In this document: positions 54,756 to 63,473 of the stretch, piece by piece | Position numbering within the stretch: the stretch's first letter is position 1 | Layout: each line of letters opens with the position of its first letter | Assembly: GCF_002013895.1 (NCBI RefSeq) | Contig: NZ_MAFQ01000005.1 | Coordinates: 434,001 to 498,000, forward strand | Origin: Mycobacteroides franklinii | GTDB taxonomy: Bacteria; Actinomycetota; Actinomycetes; Mycobacteriales; Mycobacteriaceae | Direction of reading: 5' to 3' | DNA: 64,000 bases | Notes under the pieces: generated by a model | What the model was told of the DNA's origin: nothing | Seen by the model: the letters and a program-made list of their open reading frames with translations, nothing else | Databases searched by the model: none | Program-made: the position numbers and the translations under genes

Positions 54756-54783
54756 CAGCGGGCGAGTGCCCTGTCGCCCGCTG
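54756..54783. terminator. Hairpin after the TetR gene
   Basis: CAGCGGGCGA (54756-54765) and TCGCCCGCTG (54774-54783) pair perfectly across an 8-base loop, 16 bases after the TetR stop. It can also stop transcripts from the convergent flavoenzyme gene. Confidence 0.7.
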
Positions 54784-54893
54784 CGAAACCTACGAAATGC
54801 GAGACCGCCGTCTGCGTGCCCTCAAGATAGGGAGGGGATCGTATACGGGTGCATCGATGAACAGGCATTACTTGTCATGGGGGCGAGGGGATT

Positions 54894-56516
54894 TCACCGT
54901 TTCCGCGACTGTTGCGCGCGCAGTGCTGTCTGGGCTGCCAACTTTCCGGGCAGGGCACATACACCGCCCACCGGGTGTGTGCCGGCTCCGCTGAGGTAGA
55001 GGCCGTCGATGGGAGTCTTGTACGCACCGAGCCCGGGGGCGGGCTTCAGTGGGCCGAATCGGGTGATCAGGGGATCGACGTGGTACACGTTGCCGGCAGG
55101 TGCGTTGAAGCGCTCCTCGATGTCGGGTCCGCCAAGGACTGCGCGGTCAATCTCCAGGCTGTCGATACCTTCGTAATACTCCGCGCAATTGCGAAGGACA
55201 GAGTCGCCGACCTTGTCGCGCACGTCTTCCCACGGTTCGTTCGGAGTTACGGGAATGACTCCGGACCAGAGGTAGAACGTACTGCCGCCCTCAGGCGCTT
55301 GAGAGGGATCGACCGCCGACGGGATCATCGAGCAGCTCACCGGAACGGGGTCCGGCCATTCGCCACGTACTACCGCGTTCCACGCGGCGTCCTGTTCCTC
55401 CAACGTGTGCCAGGCAACCAGGTGACGCCGCAGGTCAATATCGTTGCCGCGCCACTTTTCATGGCGGGCCATCGAGACGTGACCCTTGAGTGCGACATTG
55501 ATCTTCAGTGAGGTGGCGTGAGTCTTGCGAATCGGAATGTCTTTGGCACGGATGGCCAGTTTCCGGCCAAGTGTGCCTTCGGGCAACAGCTCGTTGAGAG
55601 TGATGACCGGGTTGCATGTGCTGATCACCCCGAGGCGTGGACGGACGACTTTGTCGTTGTCGAGACGCAATGCGGTGACGCGATCATTGGAGACGACGAT
55701 CTCGGCAACGCGGCTGCTGGTGTGCACCGTTCCTCCGTGCGCGATGAGGCATCGGTGCATCGCTGCCGGCAGCGAAATGGTGCCGCCGACGGGCATCAGA
55801 TTGGGTGTCTTCTGGACGATTCCGAGATAGATCATCGCCCATGCGGTCATGTCCAGGCGCATCTGTGAGAACGCGGCCATTGCCGCCAGTGCGCCCTTGG
55901 GAAGCTCTGATTCGAAGGTTTCTTCGAGGAATTCGGTGTGCGATGCGGTGGCGAAGTGCCGCAACGACCACAGCCGCTTGGGGTGGCGTACCGCCCTTGC
56001 CACCGCGGAAGCCATCTCCTTGGTCCACGGGCGCAGGGGATGTGCCTTCATGTATGCCACAACCAAATCCATTGCCGGATCTAACGCGTTAGCCAAGTCC
56101 AGCCACGCACGCGCATCGTTCGGGGAGAACCGCCGGAGTTCGTCGGCGGTCTTACTCGCGTCCTTCCAAATCGCGAGCGAGCTTCCGTCAGGCGCAAGCT
56201 GAACGTGCGCGGGATCGACGGGGATCATCTGCAGCCCGTACTTGTGCAGTTCTAGATCCTCGGTCACACCGGAGAGCCCGAAGATGCCCGTTGCTTGAAT
56301 TGCACCCTCGTTGAACAGATGCTGAGGAGCCTTCGGCAGAATCGCATTGGTGGTGGTCATCCCGCCGATCGACGGTGAAGCCTCCACTACGGCCACCCTG
56401 TGGCCGGCGCGTGCCAGGTAACAAGCCGCGGTGAGCCCGTTATGACCGGCGCCGATGACCACGTAGTCGGGAGCGTCGGGGATGGGGCTCGGAAGTGTCG
56501 ATGTGTTGGAAGTCAT
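54894..56516 (-). CDS. Phytoene-dehydrogenase-like FAD oxidoreductase, copy 2
   Basis: The 540-residue flavoprotein has the same plan as the 41069 gene: DYVVIGAGHNGLTAACYLARAG, then EASPSIGGMTTTN, and the end DGLYLSGAGTHPVGGVCALPG. Matching stretches such as VYHVDPLITRFGPLKPAPG show the two copies descend from one gene. They probably carry out successive or alternative oxidations of one hydrophobic compound class. The start at 56516 lies near an AT-rich promoter with a TCGATT-AATC-AATCGA palindrome. Confidence 0.85.
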   Translation of the reverse strand: MTSNTSTLPSPIPDAPDYVVIGAGHNGLTAACYLARAGHRVAVVEASPSIGGMTTTNAILPKAPQHLFNEGAIQATGIFGLSGVTEDLELHKYGLQMIPVDPAHVQLAPDGSSLAIWKDASKTADELRRFSPNDARAWLDLANALDPAMDLVVAYMKAHPLRPWTKEMASAVARAVRHPKRLWSLRHFATASHTEFLEETFESELPKGALAAMAAFSQMRLDMTAWAMIYLGIVQKTPNLMPVGGTISLPAAMHRCLIAHGGTVHTSSRVAEIVVSNDRVTALRLDNDKVVRPRLGVISTCNPVITLNELLPEGTLGRKLAIRAKDIPIRKTHATSLKINVALKGHVSMARHEKWRGNDIDLRRHLVAWHTLEEQDAAWNAVVRGEWPDPVPVSCSMIPSAVDPSQAPEGGSTFYLWSGVIPVTPNEPWEDVRDKVGDSVLRNCAEYYEGIDSLEIDRAVLGGPDIEERFNAPAGNVYHVDPLITRFGPLKPAPGLGAYKTPIDGLYLSGAGTHPVGGVCALPGKLAAQTALRAQQSRKR

Positions 56517-57033
56517 ACTGTGATGGTTGCCTAAACTGAATTAAAAATCAATATCGATTAATCAATCGAGTTTTCGGTATCCCGTTGGGCGAAAGCCTCT
56601 TCGGCGAGGCGCCCGATGGTCTGGGTCCGCTGACCATGGTGCGTATTGCCGCGCAGTCGTCCGCCAATGGCTCCGGACGTTGAACGCGTGTCCGGCATGA
56701 GTGCGAGATGAGTCTCCGTCACGGTTGCCGACCCGATACCGGCCCCGACAGCGCCGCTGCGTTGCCGCGACGAAAGGTCGGTGCCACGTTGTCGGTTGGT
56801 CGACGATTGATAGGGCTGGACCGCCGTCGGCGCGAGAGTTGTTCTGCTGCAGTCGCAATGCACGCCGTTGGAAGGTTCGAGCCTCCCATCGACAGAATGA
56901 ATGATGTTTCATACTTGAGCATACGTTCATTGTGGAGTAGCGTGCGAGTGATCTGACTCACGCCATGCTCCCGCCTGGCGTGAGACCGCTTGCTCATGTC
57001 CGAGGGCGGAAAACACGATGATGAAGGGGAAGC
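56517..57033. promoter_or_regulatory. Divergent promoter region, palindromes but no gene
   Basis: These 517 bases separate the second flavoenzyme and the second AveC-like gene. Open frames here lack coding character. Near the flavoenzyme start is TCGATT-AATC-AATCGA (56554-56569). Near the AveC-like start, AATGAA (56896-56901) and TTCATT (56926-56931) frame a 24-base gap. Both may be operators for the TetR proteins of the region. Confidence 0.5.
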
Positions 57034-57906
57034 ATGACCACACTCGACCATGTGCTGGCAGCGCCGCACATACCGGCGCATCCAACTACGCCGATGCCGT
57101 TTATGCCTGAGGTGCTGTTCACGATCTTCCTGGGCATCCCGGTCGTGATCGGTGTGTTCTTTGCGATCAAGCACCTGATCACCGGGCGCGGTCCGCTGCT
57201 GGCCTATTGCCTTATCGGCGGCGGCATCGCGTGTCTGTTCGAGCCGATCGTTGACACCTTGGGCCTCTGCTACATCCGGGAGGGAGCGGTCATGACGACG
57301 TTCTCGTCCATGGGCCGCGATTTTCCCGTCTTCATCAACTTCGTCTACATCTGGTACGTAGGCGGCTTGGCCTACCTTGCGTACCGGATCTATTCAACCG
57401 GTGTGACGCGCAAGGCGGTATTTCAGCTCTATGTGATCGACGTGTTCATCAACATCTGGCTCGAGAGTCCGGGTGTGCTGATGGGTGCGTACGAGTACTA
57501 CGGCCCGCAGCCGTTGAATTTCTGGGGGCTGCCGCTGTGGTGGGTGTGCGTCAATCCGGTGATGCCGATGACTGCGGGAGCCTTGATTTATCGCCTGAGT
57601 CCGCATCTTCCGGGTTGGCGGCTGGCGATGGTCATCGCATTCATTCCGATGGCGGACGGTATTGCCAATGGCGCCACGGCGTGGCCAGTGTGGACGGCAC
57701 TGAATCTCGATGCGCCGTTGTTGGTTACGCACTTGGCATGGCTTGTCACGTTGGGCTTGGCGCTGACATCGGTGTGGATTCTCTCGTTTGTGGTAGCGCG
57801 GCCTGACGACGAGGTGTTCATCAAGTCCAAAGTTGGGGTACTCAAAGCCGCGATTTTCGGTGCGGGCGCACAGGGCCCGCCAGCAATGGCCGGTTCGCGC
57901 GGTTAG
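57034..57906 (+). CDS. AveC-like polytopic membrane protein, copy 2
   Basis: The 290-residue protein has about seven helices and the same two conserved segments as copy 1: GGGIACLFEPIVDTLGL near residue 68 and YYGPQPLNFWGLPLWWVCVNP near 154. It lacks copy 1's longer N- and C-termini. The start follows AAGGGGAAGC. The AveC family catalyses or assists spiroketal cyclisation in polyketides; here the role would be a membrane step in converting the hydrophobic substrate. The family call is tentative. Confidence 0.6.
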   Translation: MTTLDHVLAAPHIPAHPTTPMPFMPEVLFTIFLGIPVVIGVFFAIKHLITGRGPLLAYCLIGGGIACLFEPIVDTLGLCYIREGAVMTTFSSMGRDFPVFINFVYIWYVGGLAYLAYRIYSTGVTRKAVFQLYVIDVFINIWLESPGVLMGAYEYYGPQPLNFWGLPLWWVCVNPVMPMTAGALIYRLSPHLPGWRLAMVIAFIPMADGIANGATAWPVWTALNLDAPLLVTHLAWLVTLGLALTSVWILSFVVARPDDEVFIKSKVGVLKAAIFGAGAQGPPAMAGSRG

Positions 57907-57922
57907 TTCCGCGCAAGCGGGC

Positions 57923-58555
57923 TCAAAGCTGTTCGGAATCAACCAATTTAGTGACGACGGCTTCAGCTTCCTGAGGATTTACTCCAAGAGAGGCGAGCGC
58001 GTGCCGGGTGAAGGCCTGCTCGGCACGCGCGCCGTGTTTTCCGTCGAGGATCTGGCCGATCAAGGCGAATGCTCCTCCAATCACGGTGGTCAACAGAACT
58101 TCAACATCGGCGACGATGAATCGGCCGCTGTCGATGCCGCGCTCAACGGCTACGCGTGCGTGGGGGTGCAGGGCGCCACCGAACACGGCTTCGGAGTGGC
58201 TGATGTTGACGATCAGCCGGGCGAAGTCGGGTTCGGTATGGGCCAGGCGGACCACTCGCAGACAGGCGAGTGCTACGACTTCTGCCGGATCTGTCTCGTT
58301 GTCGGCGTCGCCGATGATGGCTGCCGCCAGCTCGGAAAGGCTCTCGGTGATCACCGCCTCCAGGAAGGCTTCTTTGGAGTCGAAGTAGTTGTAGAACGAG
58401 CCCAGGGCTATGTCGGCTTCGTCGGTGATCTCCTGAATGCGAAGTCCCGGAACGCCTTTAGCGGCGATAAGGGTGCGGCCGGCGTCCAACAACTGACGTC
58501 GGGTGCGCCGACGCTGACGCTCTGTACGGGTCATCTGTTTGTCGTCTGAAGTCAC
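57923..58555 (-). CDS. TetR-family regulator with a perfect operator next door
   Basis: The 210-residue protein has its helix-turn-helix near residues 40-70 (VPGLRIQEITDEADIALGSFYNYFDSKEAFLEAVI). It is divergent from the AttH-like copy 3, and the gap contains the perfect 14-base palindrome TGAAAATATTTTCA. A related sequence recurs upstream of the yrbE-mce operon at 61327-61340, so this repressor may control both. Confidence 0.88.
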   Translation of the reverse strand: MTSDDKQMTRTERQRRRTRRQLLDAGRTLIAAKGVPGLRIQEITDEADIALGSFYNYFDSKEAFLEAVITESLSELAAAIIGDADNETDPAEVVALACLRVVRLAHTEPDFARLIVNISHSEAVFGGALHPHARVAVERGIDSGRFIVADVEVLLTTVIGGAFALIGQILDGKHGARAEQAFTRHALASLGVNPQEAEAVVTKLVDSEQL

Positions 58556-58573
58556 TGAACCATTATCTCAAAA

Positions 58574-58587
58574 TGAAAATATTTTCA
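58574..58587. promoter_or_regulatory. Perfect 14-bp palindrome in a divergent TetR promoter
   Basis: TGAAAATATTTTCA equals its own reverse complement. It lies 19 bases from the TetR start and 75 bases before the AttH-like GTG, a typical autoregulated TetR site. Confidence 0.75.
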
Positions 58588-58661
58588 GACTTGATCTCTC
58601 ATTCATGTCGCGTTACGTTGAGATCGCCGGCAGTGAGCTGGCTCACGATATGGAGGTACTA

Positions 58662-59726
58662 GTGACTTCGAATCCCGTCGCAGCCCGTCTGGGTGTCCAT
58701 TACGGTGACACCGATCTGCTGCTGCCGTTGCCGAAACCCGGGGAACAGTGGGATCCGCATTTGATTCACACCCACTACTTCGGCTTTTCAGTCCCGGAAG
58801 CCGCTATTGGTGCGTTTTTGTACATCCGATACCAGCCCGCGTTCCCGTTGTCGCAGGGCGGGGTGTGCTTGTTCCAGGGCAACGACAATGTCGAGTACAC
58901 GGATATGGCCTATCTGGACTACGAGATCACGATGCCTTGGCCGCGGGTTGACGGCAGCCTCATCACCACGGACAACGGGATGTCAGTGGAGTTCCTCGAA
59001 CCGGGAAAGACGGCGAAGCTTTCATACGCGGCGTCTGACGGACGGATGTCCTTCGACATTCTTGCCGAGGGCGTCACGCCTTTGTTGGCGCGTGGGCACG
59101 TGATGCCAGGTGAAGAGGACCACCATGGCAAGTCCTTGAGGCCGGGCGGCAGCGAGCAGTTCATGCACGTCACTGGGAAGCTGCAGTTGGACGGTGCAAC
59201 GTACGATATCGACTGCTACGCACCGAGAGACCGATCATGGCGGCAGATTCGAGTGGAGCAGCGCGGTGCGGTTCCGACTCCTCCAGTTGGGTGGTCGCCC
59301 ATGTACTTTGGCCCTGACCTCATCTTCAACCAGATCAGTTTCGAATCTCTTGACACCGGTCCGCGTTGGGCTGGCCTGTACGAGGTGGGGGACCGCCCAT
59401 CGCACCACTTCGCTTGGATCCAGCGAGGCGACGAGACCAGGTCGATAACTTCGGTCGAGCGGAATGTACTCGAGTACCACCCGCGCCTGCATATGGCGAT
59501 GCGCCAAGAGATCACCGCGCGTGACGACCAAGGCGAGACCTATCGATTCAGGGGAGAGGCCATCGCGAGTGCGTCCATTCCCTCATGGCCCAATGCGTCG
59601 TTCCGCGACAGTGTTTACCGCTGGGAGGACGAGCAGGGGCGGGTGACTCACAGTACTTACCAGGAGATCTGGTTCGACACCTATCAACGTGCGATGGCTA
59701 ACCGTTCACATTCTGAACCGAGATAG
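58662..59726 (+). CDS. AttH/CrtC-like protein, copy 3
   Basis: The GTG at 58662 is chosen because GGAGG lies five bases upstream; in-frame ATG codons at 58605 and 58650 are less well placed. The 354-residue protein has the layout of copies 1 and 2 but with a weaker motif, YAPRDRSWRQIR near residue 190. It precedes the phosphotransferase-fold kinase by 15 bases, so the two are one transcript. Its N-terminus (LLLPLPKPGEQWDPHLI) differs from the other copies. Confidence 0.68.
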   Translation: MTSNPVAARLGVHYGDTDLLLPLPKPGEQWDPHLIHTHYFGFSVPEAAIGAFLYIRYQPAFPLSQGGVCLFQGNDNVEYTDMAYLDYEITMPWPRVDGSLITTDNGMSVEFLEPGKTAKLSYAASDGRMSFDILAEGVTPLLARGHVMPGEEDHHGKSLRPGGSEQFMHVTGKLQLDGATYDIDCYAPRDRSWRQIRVEQRGAVPTPPVGWSPMYFGPDLIFNQISFESLDTGPRWAGLYEVGDRPSHHFAWIQRGDETRSITSVERNVLEYHPRLHMAMRQEITARDDQGETYRFRGEAIASASIPSWPNASFRDSVYRWEDEQGRVTHSTYQEIWFDTYQRAMANRSHSEPR

Positions 59727-59741
59727 TAGGGAGAAAAACAC

Positions 59742-60854
59742 ATGGCCTTGAAGAATCAGATCGACACGGAGGCTGCAGCTGTTCGGCTGGCTAGGTGGCT
59801 CGAATCGAAAATCGATGGTGCGCAGCAGGTTGAGGTAACCGACCTCCTGGCGCCTGCATCTGCCGGTCTTTCCAATGAGACGGTGCTGTTCAGTGCCGCG
59901 TGGCAACAGGATGGGCAGCCACAGACGCGGGCCATGGTCGCGCGAGTGCAACCGGATGGTGCTGGTGTGTTCCCCTCGTATGATCTCGGCAAGGAGGCGC
60001 GCGTGATCAGCGCACTACATGAGCACACCAATGTGCCCGTTCCTGAGATCTACTTCTATGAAACGGATCCGGCTGTCTTCGGATCACCCTTCCTGGTGAT
60101 GTCTCGTGTCGAGGGCCGCGTACCTTCTGACGATCCTCCGTTTACAGCGGGCGGCTGGGTTCTGGATCTGACGCCAGAGAAGCGGAAGCTGATGTGGCAG
60201 AACAGTATCGAAGTTCTAGCCGGGATTCACGCCGTGGACTGGAGTTCGTTGGGTCTGGATTTCCTGGACACCGATGCCAATCATAGCGGGTTGGATGCGC
60301 AGATTGTTAACTGGCGCAAGACGTTTGACTGGGCAGCCGAGGGTGAGGCCAATCCAACCATTGAGCGCGCTTTTGACTGGTTGTTAGCCAACCGGCCGGC
60401 CAGCGAGGGTAAGAAGGTCCTCAATTGGGGTGACGCTCGGGTCGGTAACATTCTCTTTGCCGAGGATCTCAGTGCATCTGCTGTGCTTGACTGGGAGATG
60501 GTGACGTTAGCCAGCCCCGAGGTTGATCTGGGCTGGTGGCTGTTCCTGATGAGGCACCACACCGAGGGCATCGGCCTGCCGCTTCCCGAAGGTGTCCCCG
60601 ACCGCGCCGCCACAGTCGCCTATTACGAGTCGGTGACCGGCCATACACCCGAAAATCTTGACTACTACGAGGTTCTGGCCGCCACGAAGCTCTCGGCGAT
60701 CATGGTGCGCGCCGCACACATGATGATCGCTGCGGGTCTGCTGCCCGCGGATGCGCCGATGGCTCTGAGCAATCCGGCCAGTCAGTTGCTGGCCAAGATG
60801 CTCGGCCTGCCTGCCCCGCAGGGGGTCACCACTTCGTTCATCGGAAATCGTTGA
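59742..60854 (+). CDS. Aminoglycoside-phosphotransferase-fold kinase (APH family)
   Basis: The 370-residue protein has a kinase-like fold. NWGDARVGN gives the catalytic Asp D231 and N236 of the Brenner-type motif (with Asn in place of the usual His), and VLDWE gives the metal Asp D250. The N-lobe contains MVARVQPD with a Lys/Arg-type nucleotide contact. Such proteins phosphorylate small alcohols or act on acyl-CoA-linked hydroxy acids. This is a second phosphate-transfer chemistry in the same cluster. A hairpin follows at 60924. Confidence 0.83.
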   Translation: MALKNQIDTEAAAVRLARWLESKIDGAQQVEVTDLLAPASAGLSNETVLFSAAWQQDGQPQTRAMVARVQPDGAGVFPSYDLGKEARVISALHEHTNVPVPEIYFYETDPAVFGSPFLVMSRVEGRVPSDDPPFTAGGWVLDLTPEKRKLMWQNSIEVLAGIHAVDWSSLGLDFLDTDANHSGLDAQIVNWRKTFDWAAEGEANPTIERAFDWLLANRPASEGKKVLNWGDARVGNILFAEDLSASAVLDWEMVTLASPEVDLGWWLFLMRHHTEGIGLPLPEGVPDRAATVAYYESVTGHTPENLDYYEVLAATKLSAIMVRAAHMMIAAGLLPADAPMALSNPASQLLAKMLGLPAPQGVTTSFIGNR

Positions 60855-60923
60855 CGTGAGCGCAAAGTAGCCATGCACGTGGTTGTTTAACTGAGGCTTT
60901 GAGGAAGCGGTCAGGGAAGACGT

Positions 60924-60954
60924 CGAGGGCAGTCCCGTCATGGGCCTGCCCTCG
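60924..60954 (+). terminator. Hairpin after the kinase gene
   Basis: CGAGGGCAG (60924-60932) and CTGCCCTCG (60946-60954) pair perfectly, with extra CCC/GGG pairing inside the loop, followed by GACTTT. It separates the kinase operon from the yrbE-mce operon. Confidence 0.7.
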
Positions 60955-61586
60955 GACTTTGGTGGGCGTCGTTTGAGGACGCAGAGATGTACGTCGTTCA
61001 CTCGAGCGACCAGCTCGGGCGCATTTTCCCGCGACTGTTGGGTTGCGGTAATGAGTGCATGGGTGGGCTGGCGGACTTGGGATGTGGATCGCGCCCGGGC
61101 GTTCGTACGGCGTCACGGACGGTGTGTCTGGCGTGCGTGTCGCACCGCGATACCGATGTTTCGAACGTCAGATAAATAGCTGCACGACACGAGGTTGTGG
61201 TGCACGGCGATACTCCAGATGTTTGTTGAATTGGGCTTAAAAACGGGATATATCGGCCAGTGGGCCGATTGTTCAGGGAGGTGACCGGCCGGAGTTCGGG
61301 CGGTGATCGCGATTCACTAATTTTTTTGAATCAATTTTCATAAATCGGCCCGGATGGGTGTCGGATGGTCCATGATGTCCAGGACGGACTGGCCGATCGC
61401 CGGGCAGTCGTGCGTTCTGGTGTCAAGAGGAGAAGGTTTTGACTATCAACATCTCAGCCATAGCGCAGAGCGTTGGTATGGGTCTGCCGCTATGACAATG
61501 TATGACGATTGGGTTCTCCCGCTCCAGGCCTCGGCCGCGTGTTGCCGCCAACGGATGGCGCTGGTGTGCCGTTCGGAGGTTGGAAC
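60955..61586. promoter_or_regulatory. Promoter region of the yrbE-mce operon, no gene seen
   Basis: These 632 bases hold no convincing gene on either strand. The AT-rich part at 61311-61348 includes a run of seven T and TGAATCAATTTTCA (61327-61340), which agrees at 11 of 14 positions with the TetR palindrome at 58574-58587. GATTCA (61311-61316) and TGAATC (61327-61332) also form an inverted pair. This is the likely operator of the importer operon. Confidence 0.5.
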
Positions 61587-62597
61587 TTGACGAGGCGCAT
61601 CGAACAAGAGCTCGACGAATCAACTCCAGTCGGCGGGCATGTCCACGTCTCCGATGATGAGGGTGTGTGGGACAGCTCCTCGCTTCCTGTGAATCCTGAC
61701 GACGGAAGCGAGGCGGACCGTCGTCGTGTTGTCGATGACAAGACGCAACGCGACGGGGTGTGGGCCATCCCGGCTAGGGCGGTCGCCGCAGGAACGAAGG
61801 CCGTCTCGAAGGTTGTGTCCATTCCAACGCGCAGTGCGGGTACGGCGGGGCGCGCGGCGATTCTCGCGGCATCGGTGTTCAGATATGCGGTGATTGACAC
61901 GCTGACGTTGCGGTTGGCGTTCGGCGAGCTCATCGTCCAGGCGTGGTCCCTGCTCAAGGTGACGGCGCTGCCGGCGGTGCTGATGGCGATTCCCTTCGGT
62001 GCGATGGTGGCCGTGCAGATTTCCGGCCTTGTCAACGAGGTGGGAGCCAACTCGCTGGTGGGTTCGGTGACAGGTGTGGCTGTGCTCAGGCAGGGTGCGC
62101 CGGTGACCGCGGGTCTATTGATGGGTGGCGCGGCGGCGGCGGCGATCGCATCGGACTTTGGGGCTCGGGCGATTCGCGAGGAGCTGGATGCGCTGCGGGC
62201 GTTGGGGATTGATCCGGTGCGGCGGTTGGTGGTGCCGCGCTTCCTGGCATTGTTGCTGATCACCCCGATCTTGGTGGTGATTGTCATCGCGATGGGGGTG
62301 GGCGCCGCGTTCCTCATTGCCACCCTGGTGAACGACGTGACGCCGGGTAGTTTCTGGCTGTCGTTTGGGTCGTTTGCGAAGTTGATTGATCTCTGGTTCA
62401 CCATGGGGAAGGGCTTTCTTTTCGCAGCGATCGTGGCGGTGATTTCTGCCCAGCGCGGTATGGAAGCCAAGGGTGGACCGCGGGGTGTGGCCGATGCGGT
62501 GAACGCATCGGTGGTGCTGAACGTCATTTCCATCATTGTTGTCAATCTTGCGGTGACCCAGCTGCAGACGATGTTCTTCCCGATGGCGGTGGCGTGA
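61587..62597 (+). CDS. YrbE-family permease A of an mce operon
   Basis: The TTG at 61587 is chosen because GGAGG precedes it by seven bases. The protein of 336 residues has an unusual 90-residue hydrophilic N-terminus (HVSDDEGVWD and on), then the MlaE-type permease with loop EELDALRALGIDPVRRLVVP near residue 198. YrbE pairs form the membrane channel of Mce lipid importers. The ATPase (MceG) is usually encoded elsewhere. Coupled to the next gene (TGATG). Confidence 0.88.
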   Translation: MTRRIEQELDESTPVGGHVHVSDDEGVWDSSSLPVNPDDGSEADRRRVVDDKTQRDGVWAIPARAVAAGTKAVSKVVSIPTRSAGTAGRAAILAASVFRYAVIDTLTLRLAFGELIVQAWSLLKVTALPAVLMAIPFGAMVAVQISGLVNEVGANSLVGSVTGVAVLRQGAPVTAGLLMGGAAAAAIASDFGARAIREELDALRALGIDPVRRLVVPRFLALLLITPILVVIVIAMGVGAAFLIATLVNDVTPGSFWLSFGSFAKLIDLWFTMGKGFLFAAIVAVISAQRGMEAKGGPRGVADAVNASVVLNVISIIVVNLAVTQLQTMFFPMAVA

Positions 62598-63466
62598 TGA
62601 CGACCAAGTCACATCGAAGCGCGGTTCCCTCAACATATTTCAGCACCGTGTCGAAGGCCATGAGATTTCTGCGCGAGCCGTTTCGGGCGACAGGGCAATG
62701 GGCGGCGTTCATTGGGCAGACCTTTTGGCTGCTGCCCATCACGGTGCGCCGCTACCGGCGGGAAACGCTCCAGGTGATGAACAACCTGGCTTGGGGTCGA
62801 GGATCGCTCATCGTCGACGGTGGTTCGATCAGTGTGTTGGCAATTCTGGGTGTCACGGTGGGGGCGATCGTCGCTATCGAGGCCTTCGCAACGCTGGACC
62901 TCATTGGGTTGGGAGCACTGTCCTCAATTATCAGCGGATGGGGCAATGTTCGAGAAATGGCGCCGCTAGTGGCTGGGGTTGCCTTCGCTTCACAGGCTGG
63001 GTGCCGCATGACTGCCGAGATTGGCTCGATGCGGATTGCTGACGAGATTGATGCCACCGAGGCGATGGGCTTGCGGTCGATACCGTTCGTGGTCGGTACC
63101 AGACTCGTTGGCGGATTGATGTGCGTGATACCGGGATTCTTGCTGACCCTGGTAGTGAGCTTTCTGACATGCGGCATCGTGATCCGAACTTTCTATCATC
63201 AGCCGGAGGGCACCTATAACCACTATTTTGTTCAGTTTCTGACCCCCGCCGATATCGGAGCATCGCTGCTGAAGGCGACGGTGTATTGCACCGCGGTGAC
63301 GGTGATCCATTGCTATTACGGCTATTTCGCTTCCGGCGGGCCGGTGGGTGTCGGCGAGGCGTCGGGCCGCGCCATTCGATCCAGTCTGGTGACGATCATG
63401 GTTTTGGACTTGGCAACCACGATCATGCTGTGGGGCCTGCGGCCACAGTTCGTGTTCAGAGGGTAG
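62597..63466 (+). CDS. YrbE-family permease B of an mce operon
   Basis: The ATG at 62597 shares a base with the YrbE-A stop; a GTG three bases earlier is possible. The protein of 289 residues has six helices and the B-type loop RIADEIDATEAMGLRSIPFVV near residue 150. With YrbE-A it forms the permease dimer, expected to carry a hydrophobic substrate through the inner membrane with the Mce proteins that follow. Confidence 0.9.
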   Translation: MTTKSHRSAVPSTYFSTVSKAMRFLREPFRATGQWAAFIGQTFWLLPITVRRYRRETLQVMNNLAWGRGSLIVDGGSISVLAILGVTVGAIVAIEAFATLDLIGLGALSSIISGWGNVREMAPLVAGVAFASQAGCRMTAEIGSMRIADEIDATEAMGLRSIPFVVGTRLVGGLMCVIPGFLLTLVVSFLTCGIVIRTFYHQPEGTYNHYFVQFLTPADIGASLLKATVYCTAVTVIHCYYGYFASGGPVGVGEASGRAIRSSLVTIMVLDLATTIMLWGLRPQFVFRG

Positions 63467-63473
63467 GAGAGCA

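Noticed and set aside
56558..56956. Overlapping open frames on both strands between the second flavoenzyme and AveC-like copy 2
   Set aside because: Arg/Ser-rich translations typical of high-GC chance frames, no domain, no ribosome site; treated as promoter region.
60940..61240. Plus-strand open frames before the yrbE operon
   Set aside because: Start inside the kinase terminator hairpin, no SD and no family resemblance.
61354..61590. 78-codon frame reaching into the yrbE start
   Set aside because: Overlaps the chosen TTG and its ribosome site out of frame; no protein character.
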